Positions 26,657 to 34,950 are shown, counted from the first letter of the stretch. The stretch: DNA of 64,000 nucleotides from Actinoplanes flavus (GCF_017592555.1 NZ_JAGFNS010000008.1:132117-196116); one strand, 5' to 3'. The notes: a model not told the origin generated them from the letters alone. Translations and numbers: made by a program.

Positions 26657-27813
26657 CCAACTTCGTCGAGTCCGACGAGCGCCGTGACCTGCGCACAGCG
26701 GTCTACCAACTGGGCAGCAAGTACGGCGAGTCGTACTTCTACGCGGCCGCGTCCCGGGGCGCCAAGACCACCGAACTCTGGCAGGACGCCGCCGCGGCCG
26801 GCTATTTGGGCGTCTCGATCCCCGAGGAGTACGGCGGGGGCGGCGGCGACATCGGTGACCTCGCCGCCGTCGTGGAGGAATTGGCGACCGCCGGCTGCCC
26901 GCTGCTGCTGCTGGTCGTCTCACCCGCCATCGTCGGCACGATCATCGCCAAGTCCGGCACCGGCGAGCAGAAGCGGCGGTGGCTGCCGGGCCTGGCCACG
27001 GGGGCGGCCCGCTACGCCTTCGCAATCACCGAACCCGATGCCGGCTCGAATGCGCACCAGATCGTCACCCGCGCCCGCCGCGACGGCGCCGACTGGGTGC
27101 TGACCGGCCGCAAGACCTACATCAGCGGCATCGACGAGGCAAGCCATGTCCTGGTCGTCGCCCGCATGGAGGACGCGCGCACCGGCAAACTCAAACCCGC
27201 GCTGTTCATGGTGCCGACCGACGCGCCGGGGTTCGTCCACCAGCCGATCGAGACCGGCCTGGTCTCGCCGGAGAAGCAGTTCAGCCTCTTCTTCGACGAC
27301 GTCCGGCTGCCCGCCGACGCGCTCGTCGGCCGCGAGGACGCCGGCCTCGACCAGCTGTTCGCCGGCCTCAACCCGGAACGGATCATGGCGGCGTCACAGG
27401 CCACCGGCACCGCCCGCTGGGCGCTGCGCAAGGCCGTCGACTACGCGAAACAGCGCGAGGTCTGGGGCGCGCCCATCGGCACCCACCAGGCGATCGCCCA
27501 TCCACTGGCCCAGATCCACGTCGAGATCGAGGCCGCCCGGCTACTGACGCAGAAAGCCGCCGCCCTGGACGCGGCCGGCGACCTGCTGGCGGCCGGCGAG
27601 GCGGCGAACATGGCCAAGTACGCTGCCGGCGAAGTGGCCTGCAAGGCTGTCGACCAGGCGATCCAGACCCACGGCGGCAACGGGCTGGCCGTCGAGTACG
27701 GGCTCGTTCAGGCGCTCGCCAACGTCCGGCTGTCGCGGATCGCTCCGGTCAGCCGGGAGATGGCGCTCAACTTCATCACCCAGTTCTCGCTCAAGCTGCC
27801 CCGCTCGTACTGA
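26653..27813 (+). CDS. Acyl-CoA dehydrogenase
   Basis: 386 residues from TTG 26653, which overlaps the carboxylase stop (TTGA) and follows a good ribosome site (GAGGAGAAG). FAD-dependent acyl-CoA dehydrogenase: GVSIPEEYGGGGG, the flavin motif YAFAITEPDAGSNAHQI, KTYISGIDEA, REVWGAPIGTHQAIAHPLA and QTHGGNGLAVEYGLVQALANVR. It introduces the alpha,beta double bond, here most likely in a branched acyl-CoA before carboxylation. Electrons would go to ETF encoded elsewhere. Confidence 0.92.
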   Translation: MTNFVESDERRDLRTAVYQLGSKYGESYFYAAASRGAKTTELWQDAAAAGYLGVSIPEEYGGGGGDIGDLAAVVEELATAGCPLLLLVVSPAIVGTIIAKSGTGEQKRRWLPGLATGAARYAFAITEPDAGSNAHQIVTRARRDGADWVLTGRKTYISGIDEASHVLVVARMEDARTGKLKPALFMVPTDAPGFVHQPIETGLVSPEKQFSLFFDDVRLPADALVGREDAGLDQLFAGLNPERIMAASQATGTARWALRKAVDYAKQREVWGAPIGTHQAIAHPLAQIHVEIEAARLLTQKAAALDAAGDLLAAGEAANMAKYAAGEVACKAVDQAIQTHGGNGLAVEYGLVQALANVRLSRIAPVSREMALNFITQFSLKLPRSY

Positions 27814-27826
27814 CAGGGATTCGTGG

Positions 27827-28582
27827 ATGACCACTTCGCTCGTGCACCTGAGCGTCTCCGGCGGCATCGCCACCGTCACGCTGGACAGCCCGCACAACCG
27901 CAACGCGCTGAGCAGGCAGCTGCTGGCGGAGCTCGGCAGCAGCCTGACCGCTGCCGAGCAGGATCCCGCGGTTCGCGTCGTACTCCTGCGGTCCAGCGGC
28001 CGGGTGTTCTGCTCGGGTGCCGATCTCAGCGAGGCACGAGAGGGCTCGACCAGTGACGGGCCGCGCGCCATCGTCGCCGTCCAGCGGCAGATCGCCACCC
28101 TGCCCAAGCCGGTCGTCGTCGAGTTGGCCGGCCCGGTTCGGGCCGGCGGTCTCGGCCTGATCGGCGCGGCCGATGTCGTGATCGCGGCCGAGTCGGTCAC
28201 GTTCGCCCTCACCGAGGTCCGGCTGGGGCTCGCCCCGTCCGCGATCTCGGTGAGCCTGCTGCCACGCCTGGCGCCCCGGGCGGCAGCCGACATCTTCCTT
28301 TCCGGCCGTACTTTCGGCGCAGCCGAGGCCGCCGACATCGGTCTGGTCACCCGCGCCGTACCGGACGGCGAACTGCCGGCCACCGTCGTCTCGACTCTCG
28401 CCGACCTGGTCAAGGGCAGTCCACAAGGGCTCGCCGAAACCAAGCGCCTGCTCACCGCCGACCTCGTCACCCGCATCGACCGGGACGGCGAGGAGGCGGC
28501 GGAGCGGTCGGCCGCGCTCTTCGCCAGCCCCGAGGCCCAGCAGGCGATGCAGGCGTTCCTGTCCCGGAACAAATCCGCGTGA
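27827..28582 (+). CDS. Enoyl-CoA hydratase/isomerase family protein
   Basis: 251 residues, ATG at 27827, 13 bases after the dehydrogenase stop. Crotonase fold with oxyanion-hole segments VFCSGADLSEA and GPVRAGGLGLIGAAD, the catalytic-glutamate region FALTEVRLGLAP, and FLSGRTFGAAEAADIGLV. In the pathway it would hydrate the carboxylated enoyl-CoA (methylglutaconyl- or isohexenylglutaconyl-CoA type). The first oxyanion alanine is replaced by serine (CSGADL), as in several methylglutaconyl-CoA hydratases. It is the last gene of the operon; no lyase (HMG-CoA lyase or AtuA partner) follows. Confidence 0.9.
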   Translation: MTTSLVHLSVSGGIATVTLDSPHNRNALSRQLLAELGSSLTAAEQDPAVRVVLLRSSGRVFCSGADLSEAREGSTSDGPRAIVAVQRQIATLPKPVVVELAGPVRAGGLGLIGAADVVIAAESVTFALTEVRLGLAPSAISVSLLPRLAPRAAADIFLSGRTFGAAEAADIGLVTRAVPDGELPATVVSTLADLVKGSPQGLAETKRLLTADLVTRIDRDGEEAAERSAALFASPEAQQAMQAFLSRNKSA

Positions 28583-28648
28583 GCACTCCGGCCGGGAGAC
28601 CGCGGGGTTCCCGTCGGGAGCGCCCCTGACTCGACAAGGCCACGCGGA

Positions 28649-28849
28649 TCAGTCACGGCTTTCCACCCGCTCAGGCCGCAGGTGGAAGATCGCGTGCTCG
28701 CCCGCGCCGTCGTCGAGTGGGGCGAGGCTGAGCCGATCGGCTCGGACACGCCGTACGTACCCGTAGCCGGACCCGCTGTCGATCCAAACCTCGGCGAAGC
28801 CGTCAGCCGGCAGGACGCGCGGCCCGACCGCCAGGATCGGTCCCGGCAT
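28649..28849 (-). CDS. Small hypothetical protein coupled to a micro-ORF
   Basis: 66 residues from ATG 28849: starts MPGPILAVGPRVLPADGFAE, continues VWIDSGSGYGYVRRVRADRL and ends FHLRPERVESRD. Its ATG overlaps the stop of the 14-residue micro-ORF upstream (TGATG), so it should be translated by coupling. No recognised family; a compact beta-rich fold seems likely. An in-frame GTG at 28876 is an alternative start without a ribosome site. Confidence 0.55.
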   Translation of the reverse strand: MPGPILAVGPRVLPADGFAEVWIDSGSGYGYVRRVRADRLSLAPLDDGAGEHAIFHLRPERVESRD

Positions 28850-28893
28850 CACCGCCGCCACCGCAGGTAGCGCCACACCCTGGTCAGCATCAT
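28849..28893 (-). CDS. Micro-ORF (14-residue basic leader peptide)
   Basis: Starts ATG ATG at 28893 with a GGAGG ribosome site four bases upstream and encodes MMLTRVWRYLRWRR, stop overlapping the next ATG. It is too short for ordinary gene finding. The strong initiation site, the Trp/Tyr/Arg-rich content and the exact TGATG coupling argue that it is translated. It could be a regulatory leader peptide for the 66-residue protein or a very small membrane-active peptide. Confidence 0.45.
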   Translation of the reverse strand: MMLTRVWRYLRWRR

Positions 28894-28911
28894 CGCCTCC
28901 GGAGAGTCGGA

Positions 28912-28983
28912 GAGCGGCGGGCCCGACAGCCCCTCAAGCCTGTAGAGGGAAGCCCGCCGCTCGGGAGCGACGACGAACCCGAG
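28912..28983 (-). promoter_or_regulatory. Structured leader RNA candidate
   Basis: Minus-strand transcript region between the XRE gene and the micro-ORF. It contains a perfect 11-base stem (28912-28922 with 28952-28962, arms GAGCGGCGGGC/GCCCGCCGCTC), an inner stem CCCTC/GAGGG (28931-28935, 28945-28949), and an adjacent stem CTCGGG/CCCGAG (28960-28965, 28978-28983) that shares three bases with the first. It may be the XRE terminator or an attenuator-like leader of the small genes. Confidence 0.45.
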
Positions 28984-29074
28984 GTGTACTCACGGCCTCA
29001 AAGGCGCCCGCCGCCGCTGGGATCGAAGCTAAGGGCGGGCATGCGAGTGCAGGGGCACAGTCTGTGCCTCTCCC

Positions 29075-30322
29075 CTATGCGGACAGCAGGCCGATCCTCA
29101 CGGCGAGTCGAGACGCGCGCCGACGCCGGGCCGGGCTCTTGGATTCAGCCTCTTCGAGGACGATCCGCTTGGCGTAACCGTTGTACCGAATCGTCTCGGG
29201 TGCAGCCTCGTGCGCCCGTTCCAGCGTTGCCAGGGCGACGTCCGGCTGCCCGGCGAGCTGGTAACCGCGTGCCTCCTCGATGCGGTGCCGGGCACGACGA
29301 GGGCGGGACGGGATCGTGATCGCATCGGCTGCCACGGCCTGCCGTACCGACTCACCGCCTTGGCGGAGTTCGACAGCGACGGTCACCGCATGGGCGCTCA
29401 TGATCGGCCGGGAGAATGAGGTAACGGGATCGTAGAAGCCAGGGGGCAGCCGCTTGGCCATGGCGCGAGCGGTGTCCCAATATCGCCACGCCACGCCGGT
29501 CGCACCGCGCCGGGCAGCGGTGTAACCGGCCTCGAAGGTCAACGCCCCCGTGATCGCCAGGACGTCATCCGAGGAGTCCTCCAGCAGAGGTTCGAGGTAG
29601 TCGACCGTCGCCAGGTTCACGGCGTCGGCGGCCTCATAGTGCGCCGGCCCGGCGTCGCGGTGCGCCTGCGTGGCCAGCCACGCGGCCACGCCGATGGCGT
29701 ACGGATCCTCGGACTCCTGAGCCGCGACCAGACCTCGCTCGGCCACTCGCCACAGCAGAGCGGCGTCCGGCTGGTAGGCCACGAAGAACTGTGTCAGCGA
29801 GTAGACCTGTGCGAGCACGGCCTGCGCTGCCCGGCGGCCCGGGACGGTGTCGGCCTGTCGGACAGCGATCTGGGCGTCCCGGATGAGGTCCGGCAGCAAT
29901 GCCCCGATCACCTCGCGGTGGTTGGGAGCCGAGTGCCGCGCCGACCAGGCGCTCGCGAGCCGGGCGCGGACATGCGCGGTCGGGGGTGCCTCCTGCGCGG
30001 TGGCGACGGGCCAGGCGTCGACGGCCGCCTTGACGGCCGCGAGGCGCGGATGCCCGGGCCCGACGAACAGATCGACGTGCAGCGCCTGGTCGCCGGTGAG
30101 GTCGGACAGGTTACGCACCCGCAGCGCCTCGGCAAGGGCGAGGATGATTTCCAGCTTCGGCATCCTCAGGCGGCCGGTCTCCACTCCCTTGACCCACGAA
30201 CCGGACCGCGCGACCAGGCCGCCGAGCTGGTCTCGGGTGAGTCCCTTGCGCGTCCGAAGGATCTGAAGCCGCTGGCCGAACGCCAGCGGGTCGGTGTACG
30301 GGTCCGGAATGCTCTGTTCCAT
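29075..30322 (-). CDS. XRE family transcriptional regulator with TPR-like C-terminus
   Basis: 415 residues. The N-terminal Cro/C1 helix-turn-helix (QRLQILRTRKGLTRDQLGGLVARSG) is followed by a recognition-helix continuation (WVKGVETGRLRMPKLEIILAL). The remaining about 300 residues are alpha-helical repeats (LLWRVAERGLVAAQESEDPYAI, IEEARGYQLAGQPDVALATLERA), the layout of large actinobacterial regulators that bind peptides or other signals through TPRs. The gene lies upstream of the structured leader and micro-ORF on the same strand, so these may be its targets or cotranscribed. Confidence 0.85.
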   Translation of the reverse strand: MEQSIPDPYTDPLAFGQRLQILRTRKGLTRDQLGGLVARSGSWVKGVETGRLRMPKLEIILALAEALRVRNLSDLTGDQALHVDLFVGPGHPRLAAVKAAVDAWPVATAQEAPPTAHVRARLASAWSARHSAPNHREVIGALLPDLIRDAQIAVRQADTVPGRRAAQAVLAQVYSLTQFFVAYQPDAALLWRVAERGLVAAQESEDPYAIGVAAWLATQAHRDAGPAHYEAADAVNLATVDYLEPLLEDSSDDVLAITGALTFEAGYTAARRGATGVAWRYWDTARAMAKRLPPGFYDPVTSFSRPIMSAHAVTVAVELRQGGESVRQAVAADAITIPSRPRRARHRIEEARGYQLAGQPDVALATLERAHEAAPETIRYNGYAKRIVLEEAESKSPARRRRASRLAVRIGLLSA

Positions 30323-30556
30323 TGGCGCTCCCTGGTAGAGGACAGGGTGCGGCGGCCGGCCTCTACTCCGGCCGCCAACATCGACGGTACGTCACGACCA
30401 ACGACCTGGCGGGCCAGCCGCAGGGTCGCCCGAATGGATCGATGTGGCCGACGATCATTCCTCCATACTGGCTTTGACCTGGTGAGGACGGTGATGCTCG
30501 TGCATCGACGCCGCGCCCTGGGCCACGGCGCCACCACACCTGCCCCGGGAGGGCCG

Positions 30557-30904
30557 GTGTCCTACCCCCAGCCGCAGTACCCGTCCGCCGCGCCCCCGCC
30601 GCCGACACCCCAGCCGCCGTGGGTGTGGATCGGGACCGGCCTCGCCGCGCTCGCGATCGTCGTCGCGGCCGTCGTCCTCACCGGGAATGGCATCCGCTGG
30701 GTGCGTGCCGCAGCGCTGGGCGGGACGCTTCAGGGTGTAGACGATGCCGCCGAAGCCCCAGTGGGCCGACCCGTGCGCCGGGGTCTCGGCCGCCACGACC
30801 TCCCAGCCGTGGCGGCCGACCTGGTTGAGCGCCCCGATCGGATGGTCGGCCTGCATCGCCTTCGGCGCCCATCCGGTGGATCGTCGACCGGTTCGTCACG
30901 ATGA
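30557..30904 (+). CDS. Truncated proline-rich membrane protein
   Basis: From GTG 30557 (GGGAGGG just upstream) the protein begins SYPQPQYPSAAPPPPTPQPP and has one membrane helix (WIGTGLAALAIVVAAVVLTG). This is a common N-terminus of actinobacterial membrane-anchored proteins. After the helix the frame becomes low-quality (AALGGTLQGVDDAAEAP) because it runs antisense over the DUF4177-like remnant on the other strand. Only about the first 40 residues look authentic, so this is probably the 5' stump of a larger gene. Confidence 0.4.
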   Translation: MSYPQPQYPSAAPPPPTPQPPWVWIGTGLAALAIVVAAVVLTGNGIRWVRAAALGGTLQGVDDAAEAPVGRPVRRGLGRHDLPAVAADLVERPDRMVGLHRLRRPSGGSSTGSSR

Positions 30905-30929
30905 CCGCGGCGTACTCCCCGACACCCAT
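30718..30929 (-). pseudogene. Frameshifted DUF4177-like remnant
   Basis: Two minus-strand frames carry parts of one small beta/alpha protein: EYAAVIVTNRSTIHRMGAEG in the frame starting at 30929, and DHPIGALNQVGRHGWEVVAA followed by HWGFGGIVYTLKRP in another frame. The second pattern (LN-x-G-x2-GWEVV ... Y-T-L-K-R-P) is that of DUF4177-type proteins. The switch of frame falls at about 30850-30855. It is either a frameshifted pseudogene or a base-calling error; no programmed slip site was seen. Confidence 0.45.
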
Positions 30930-30941
30930 CGCGTGATGCTG

Positions 30942-31526
30942 TTACCCGCGGTGGGCGAACACCCGGGCGAGGATCTGGTCGATGACGTCGTTCTTGGACA
31001 GGGTGTAGCCGTCCGGGTCGGCGGCCAGGCGGCGTTTGGTGGCGGCGTACAGGTCGCGGTCGGCCGGGTGGGAGCGCAGCCAGTCGCGCAGCAGGCGGTG
31101 GCGGATCGGCTCGGGCGCGCCGGGCGGCCACACGTGCAGGTGGACGTCCTCGGCCGCGCTGATCAGCATGCGGTGGCCGTGCCACCAGGGTTCGCGCAGC
31201 AGCAGGCGGTAGCCGGCGCGTTCGAGGTCGGGCACGTAGGTGCTCTCGTCGTCGGTGCCGGCCAGCTGTAGGTCGATGTCGATGATGGGTTTGGCGGCCA
31301 GGCCGGGCACCGAGGTGGAGCCGACATGGTCGATGCTCAGGATGCGGTCGCCGAGGGCCTGCCGGATCCCGTCCCGGGCGGCCGTGTAACGGTCCGCCCA
31401 GGACGGGTCGTGATCCTCGATGACGATGGTCCGCCACCGCTGTGGTGGCTCGCCGATCATGGCGGTGGCGCCCTGTTCCGGGGTGCCGTGGAAGCGTTCG
31501 GTGATCTCTCGCGGGTACTCGGCCAT
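30942..31526 (-). CDS. GrpB family protein (nucleotidyltransferase fold)
   Basis: 194 residues from ATG 31526, with GGAGG five bases upstream. The GrpB/UPF0157 domain shows IVIEDHDPSWADRYTAARDG, the hallmark SIDHVGSTSVPGLAAKPIID and the acid pair in DIDLQLAG, then VHLHVWPPG. The domain is a minimal nucleotidyltransferase fold; its substrate is unproven. The N-terminal 30 residues (MAEYPREITERFHG) are an extension. A longer frame upstream lies over the neighbouring gene and is not used. Confidence 0.85.
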   Translation of the reverse strand: MAEYPREITERFHGTPEQGATAMIGEPPQRWRTIVIEDHDPSWADRYTAARDGIRQALGDRILSIDHVGSTSVPGLAAKPIIDIDLQLAGTDDESTYVPDLERAGYRLLLREPWWHGHRMLISAAEDVHLHVWPPGAPEPIRHRLLRDWLRSHPADRDLYAATKRRLAADPDGYTLSKNDVIDQILARVFAHRG

Positions 31527-31564
31527 CTCAACCTCCGTCGATAGCAAAGTCCGCCAGAATACAA

Positions 31565-32332
31565 CTACTCCTCGGGATCCCAGGCGAGGAGGAGATCGAA
31601 CACGCCGGCGTCGCCGTCGATTTTCAGGTCGGTCACCGGGATCCGGCCGTAGAGGGCGAGCACCAGCTCGGAGGCCGTGCCCCGCAGGGTGGCGCCGGCC
31701 GGCTCGTCGGTCGGCGGGCCGACCCGGACGCCGTCGGCGGCCAGCGTGAGCCGCCAGGTGCGGCCCTCGGCGGCCTGGTAGTCGACGGCGACCGGCTGGT
31801 GCGGCCACCGGTACGGACCGGCGCAGCAGGTGGCCAGGAACTCGTCGACGCCGTCGAGCGCCACCTCGGCCGGCAGCGGCTGCGGGGCTCCGGCGGCGAG
31901 CTGGGCGTCGTAGGTGTGCACCGCCACCTCCTGGAGCTGGTGCCGGCCGACCGCGCCGGCGGTCTGCGGTGACGCGGACACGCCCCACCACGTCCAGCAG
32001 CCGCGGTCCGGGCCGGCCTGGGCCAGCGCGTCCGCGAACACCCGTGCCGACTCGTCCAGCCAGAACAGCAGGGCCTCGCGCTCGCGGGGCGTCTCACTCT
32101 CCCAGAGCGACGGGTCCGGTCGCGTGTCGGCGGGCCCGGCCGCGATGGTGGCGGCCCAACGGCGGCGCCCCTCCCCCATGTGCTGGGCGAGATCGAACAG
32201 CGTCCAGTCGGGGCAGGTCGGCACCGGCGCGCCGAGGTCGGGAGCGGCGGCGACGGCGGCGCGGAACGCTTCCGTTCGCTCGTCGAGCAGGTGGATCAGG
32301 TGGGGGAACTCCAGGATCTGTGACACGCGCAC
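31565..32332 (-). CDS. Mycothiol-type maleylpyruvate isomerase family protein
   Basis: 255 residues from GTG 32332. DinB-like four-helix bundle with VPTCPDWTLFDLAQHMGEG (first metal histidine), AVGRHQLQEVAVHTYDAQLA (second histidine and aspartate) and a C-terminal SCP2-like part ending LKIDGDAGVFDLLLAW. The family uses mycothiol as cofactor or co-substrate, which restricts it to actinobacteria. The individual reaction is unknown. A second member of the same family is at 53903. Confidence 0.85.
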   Translation of the reverse strand: MRVSQILEFPHLIHLLDERTEAFRAAVAAAPDLGAPVPTCPDWTLFDLAQHMGEGRRRWAATIAAGPADTRPDPSLWESETPREREALLFWLDESARVFADALAQAGPDRGCWTWWGVSASPQTAGAVGRHQLQEVAVHTYDAQLAAGAPQPLPAEVALDGVDEFLATCCAGPYRWPHQPVAVDYQAAEGRTWRLTLAADGVRVGPPTDEPAGATLRGTASELVLALYGRIPVTDLKIDGDAGVFDLLLAWDPEE

Positions 32333-32362
32333 TGTCTACCATGATCTTCGATCGGGCACGAA

Positions 32363-33208
32363 TCATATTAGGGACCGGCGGTGGCCGGCGGTGGCCGCGG
32401 CGAGTAGGAGCAGCCACGGTACGGCGGTGACCGCGAGTCCGTACGCGACGGATCCCCCGCCGACGACCGCGCCGGCCGCGACCGCGGTGAGGTGGGTGAG
32501 GAAGTCGCACAGCGCGAGTGCCGCCACCGCGAGCGGGACGCGCGGATCCACGGCCGACCAGAGCAGACCGGCGACGACCAGCACGATCATGGCCTGCTGC
32601 TCGATGAAGAGACCGGGTGTCAGCACGGTTCCGGAGCCGGTCGGCAGGATCACGATCGCGAACGGCAGAAGAGCCGTCCAGAGGTACGGGTTGGAGCGTT
32701 CCCCCCGCGGGCTGAGGTTGACGGCCAGCACCAGCAGCGCGGCGACCGGCGCCGCCCAGAACCCGTCGTTGAGGTAGGAGCCGCTGCGTTCGAGGGCGAC
32801 GAGCGCGGGGCCGACGGCGAGCACCGCGGCCACGGCCGACAGCCGGTACGCGCCTCGGGCCAGGGCGAACAGCGCCGTCACGTGCAGCACGAGCGCGGCC
32901 AGGCCGGCCACCGCGTACTGGGCGATGCCAAGCGGGGTGCCGACGATCGCGGGCACGTCCAGGGGCAGGGACGTGAGCACGTCGACGGCGGTGGCGTACA
33001 GCAGCACGGCGAGGGCGGCGAGGCGGATCGGCGAGCGGTCCAGCGCGTACCCGGCCCGGGCCCGCAGCGCGCCGAGGACCAGTGCGGACGTTTCCCGCAG
33101 CGTGGGCGGCTGGCCGGATTGCAGCAGCGTGTCGAGGATCTCGTCACGCGGCGAGCGGGCCGGGTAGAGGCGGACCAGGCGGGCGTAGCGGCGTTCGATG
33201 TGGTTCAT
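32363..33208 (-). CDS. Polytopic membrane protein of PadR operon
   Basis: 281 residues with about eight membrane helices (AALAVLLYATAVDVL, AVAGLAALVLHVTALFAL, AALLVLAVNLS, MIVLVVAGLLWSAV, VPWLLLLAAATAG). The N-terminus YARLVRLYPARSPRDEILDTLL is the short cytoplasmic segment typical of proteins encoded behind PadR regulators in actinobacteria. Its start overlaps the PadR stop by four bases (ATGA). Function unknown; possibly a permease-like or envelope-stress component. Confidence 0.75.
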   Translation of the reverse strand: MNHIERRYARLVRLYPARSPRDEILDTLLQSGQPPTLRETSALVLGALRARAGYALDRSPIRLAALAVLLYATAVDVLTSLPLDVPAIVGTPLGIAQYAVAGLAALVLHVTALFALARGAYRLSAVAAVLAVGPALVALERSGSYLNDGFWAAPVAALLVLAVNLSPRGERSNPYLWTALLPFAIVILPTGSGTVLTPGLFIEQQAMIVLVVAGLLWSAVDPRVPLAVAALALCDFLTHLTAVAAGAVVGGGSVAYGLAVTAVPWLLLLAAATAGHRRSLI

Positions 33209-33513
33209 GCGGGGCGCACCACCGGACGGGTCACGATGCGGGCGGCTTCCGCGTACACCGTGGCCTGTTCGTGCAGGGCCGTCTGTCCGTGTGGGGTCAG
33301 CTGGTAGGAGCGGCGGGCCCGCCCGTTGACGATTTCCTCGCTGGCCACCCGGATGTGGCCGGCGGTGGTGAGCCGTTCGAGTGCGGTGTAGAGGGTGCCG
33401 GTGGCGAGGCGGACGCGCCCGCCGGACAGTTCGGACACCCGTTGGATGATCGCGTACCCGTGCAGCGGCCCGTGTTGCAGGGCGGCGAGGGTGAAGTACG
33501 TGGTCTCACGCAT
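33205..33513 (-). CDS. PadR family transcriptional regulator
   Basis: 102 residues. Winged-helix PadR domain: TYFTLAALQHGPLHGYAIIQ, the recognition part GTLYTALERLTTAGHI and wing VNGRARRSYQLTPHG. A short C-terminal helix serves dimerisation. It is translationally coupled to the membrane protein it probably represses. A -10-like TATAGT ends seven bases before the ATG, so the transcript is probably leaderless. Confidence 0.88.
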   Translation of the reverse strand: MRETTYFTLAALQHGPLHGYAIIQRVSELSGGRVRLATGTLYTALERLTTAGHIRVASEEIVNGRARRSYQLTPHGQTALHEQATVYAEAARIVTRPVVRPA

Positions 33514-33520
33514 GCACCCG

Positions 33521-33549
33521 ACTATACGTAGTTACACGACATATGACGA
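33521..33549 (-). promoter_or_regulatory. Leaderless promoter and candidate PadR site
   Basis: Minus-strand -10 TATAGT (33526-33521) and -35-like TCGTCA (33549-33544) separated by 17 bases. The near-palindrome ACTATACGTAGT (33521-33532) covers the -10, a natural place for PadR autoregulation. The predicted start of transcription coincides with the ATG at 33513. Confidence 0.45.
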
Positions 33550-33558
33550 GACCCGAAA

Positions 33559-34950
33559 TCAGACGGCGATGGCCGGAAGGGACGGCCGGGCGGCCTCACC
33601 GGTGTAGCCCTGCCAGGCACGGGCCAACGACGCCACGGCGGCGGTGATCTCAGCCGGTTCGGCCACGAAGGGCAGTCGCAGGCGGTCGTGGCTGCCACCG
33701 GTGGGATCGAGCTGACCGCCGGGCAGGACCGCGACCCCGTGGCGGAGCGCGGCCTGGGCGTAGGCGGCCGCGTCACCGTACGGGAGGCGTACCCAGAGGG
33801 TCTGACCGCCGGAGGCGGGTTCGAACGTCCACGACGGAAGCCGGCGCCGCAGCTCGGCGCAGAGATGATCGTGCCGCTCGCGCAGTTCCCCGGCGCGGGC
33901 CGCGCTCAGCGCGCTCAGGTCACCGACCAGGTAGGACGCGGCCAGCTGGTCGAGCACGCCGCCGCCCAGGTCGTGGACGGCCTTGAGCCGCGCCAGCCGA
34001 TTGATCAGCGGCGCCGGGGCGTGGACCCAGCCGACCCGCAGCCCGCCCCAGACCACCTTGCTCAGCGATCCCACCGTGATCGCGCCGGTGGACACGGCGG
34101 GCCGTCCCTCGAAACTCAGCTCGGCGAGAACGTCGTCGACGACCAGCGGCACGCCAGCGCGCCGCGAGGCGGCGACGATCTCGAGACGGCGCGGCTCGTC
34201 CAGGTGCCGCCCGGTCGGGTTGTGACAGGCGGCGATCAGGTAGCCGAACGCCGGGCGCCTGGCCAGCGCGGCCGCGAAACCCGACCCGTCGGCCGGGACC
34301 GGGACGGCCACGGCGGCGTGCTCCCGCAAGACCTCCAACATTCCGGGGTACGTGGGAGCCTGCACCACGACCTCGTCCCCGGGCGCGACCAGGGCCCGGG
34401 TGAGCAGCGACAGCGCCTGCTGCCCGCCGGTGGTCACCAGGAACTCGCCGGGACTCGCCCGGAACCGGTCGGCGAGCGCCCGGCGCAGCCGCGGATGCCC
34501 GGCGGGGTGGTAGCCCAGCCCGCCGCCGACGTCGTCGAGCGCCCGGCGGTAGGCGGACAGCAGCGCGGGCGGCGGGGTGAGCGGCCCGGCGCAGGCGAAC
34601 TGGGTGACGTGGTCCGGCTGGTCGAGCAGGTGCAGGAAGATCGGATCGGTGGTCGGCTCGGCGGTGGACGGCGGCGCGGGCGCGGCCCCGGCCACCCAGG
34701 TGCCGCTGCCCTGCCGCCGGACCAGCCGGCCCTCGTCGCGCAGCAGGTCGTAGGCGGCCACCACGGTGGTGCGGCCGGCCGACAGAGCGGCGGCCAGCGC
34801 CCGGTCGGTGGGCAGGCCGGTGCCGGGCGGCAGCTCACCGTCGTCGATGAGCTCGCGCAGGCGGGCGGCGAGCAGCAGGTAGAGCGGGCCGCGGCCGGCG
34901 GACCAGCGCCCGAGGCGGGCGGTCAGCTCGGTGACCAAGATTGGACTCAT
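33559..34950 (-). CDS. MocR-type (GntR-aminotransferase) transcriptional regulator
   Basis: 463 residues from ATG 34950. The N-terminal winged helix has LYLLLAARLRELIDDGELPPGTGLPTDRALAAAL and GRTTVVAAYDLL. An aminotransferase class I/II domain follows (GYHPAGHPRLRRALADRF, CHNPTGRHL, VDDVLAEL) with the PLP lysine in GSLSKVVWGG. MocR regulators sense PLP or amino compounds and control linked metabolic genes. It is divergent from the transsulfuration-type enzyme at 35014, the obvious target, across a 63-base gap rich in ATTGG boxes. Confidence 0.88.
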   Translation of the reverse strand: MSPILVTELTARLGRWSAGRGPLYLLLAARLRELIDDGELPPGTGLPTDRALAAALSAGRTTVVAAYDLLRDEGRLVRRQGSGTWVAGAAPAPPSTAEPTTDPIFLHLLDQPDHVTQFACAGPLTPPPALLSAYRRALDDVGGGLGYHPAGHPRLRRALADRFRASPGEFLVTTGGQQALSLLTRALVAPGDEVVVQAPTYPGMLEVLREHAAVAVPVPADGSGFAAALARRPAFGYLIAACHNPTGRHLDEPRRLEIVAASRRAGVPLVVDDVLAELSFEGRPAVSTGAITVGSLSKVVWGGLRVGWVHAPAPLINRLARLKAVHDLGGGVLDQLAASYLVGDLSALSAARAGELRERHDHLCAELRRRLPSWTFEPASGGQTLWVRLPYGDAAAYAQAALRHGVAVLPGGQLDPTGGSHDRLRLPFVAEPAEITAAVASLARAWQGYTGEAARPSLPAIAV

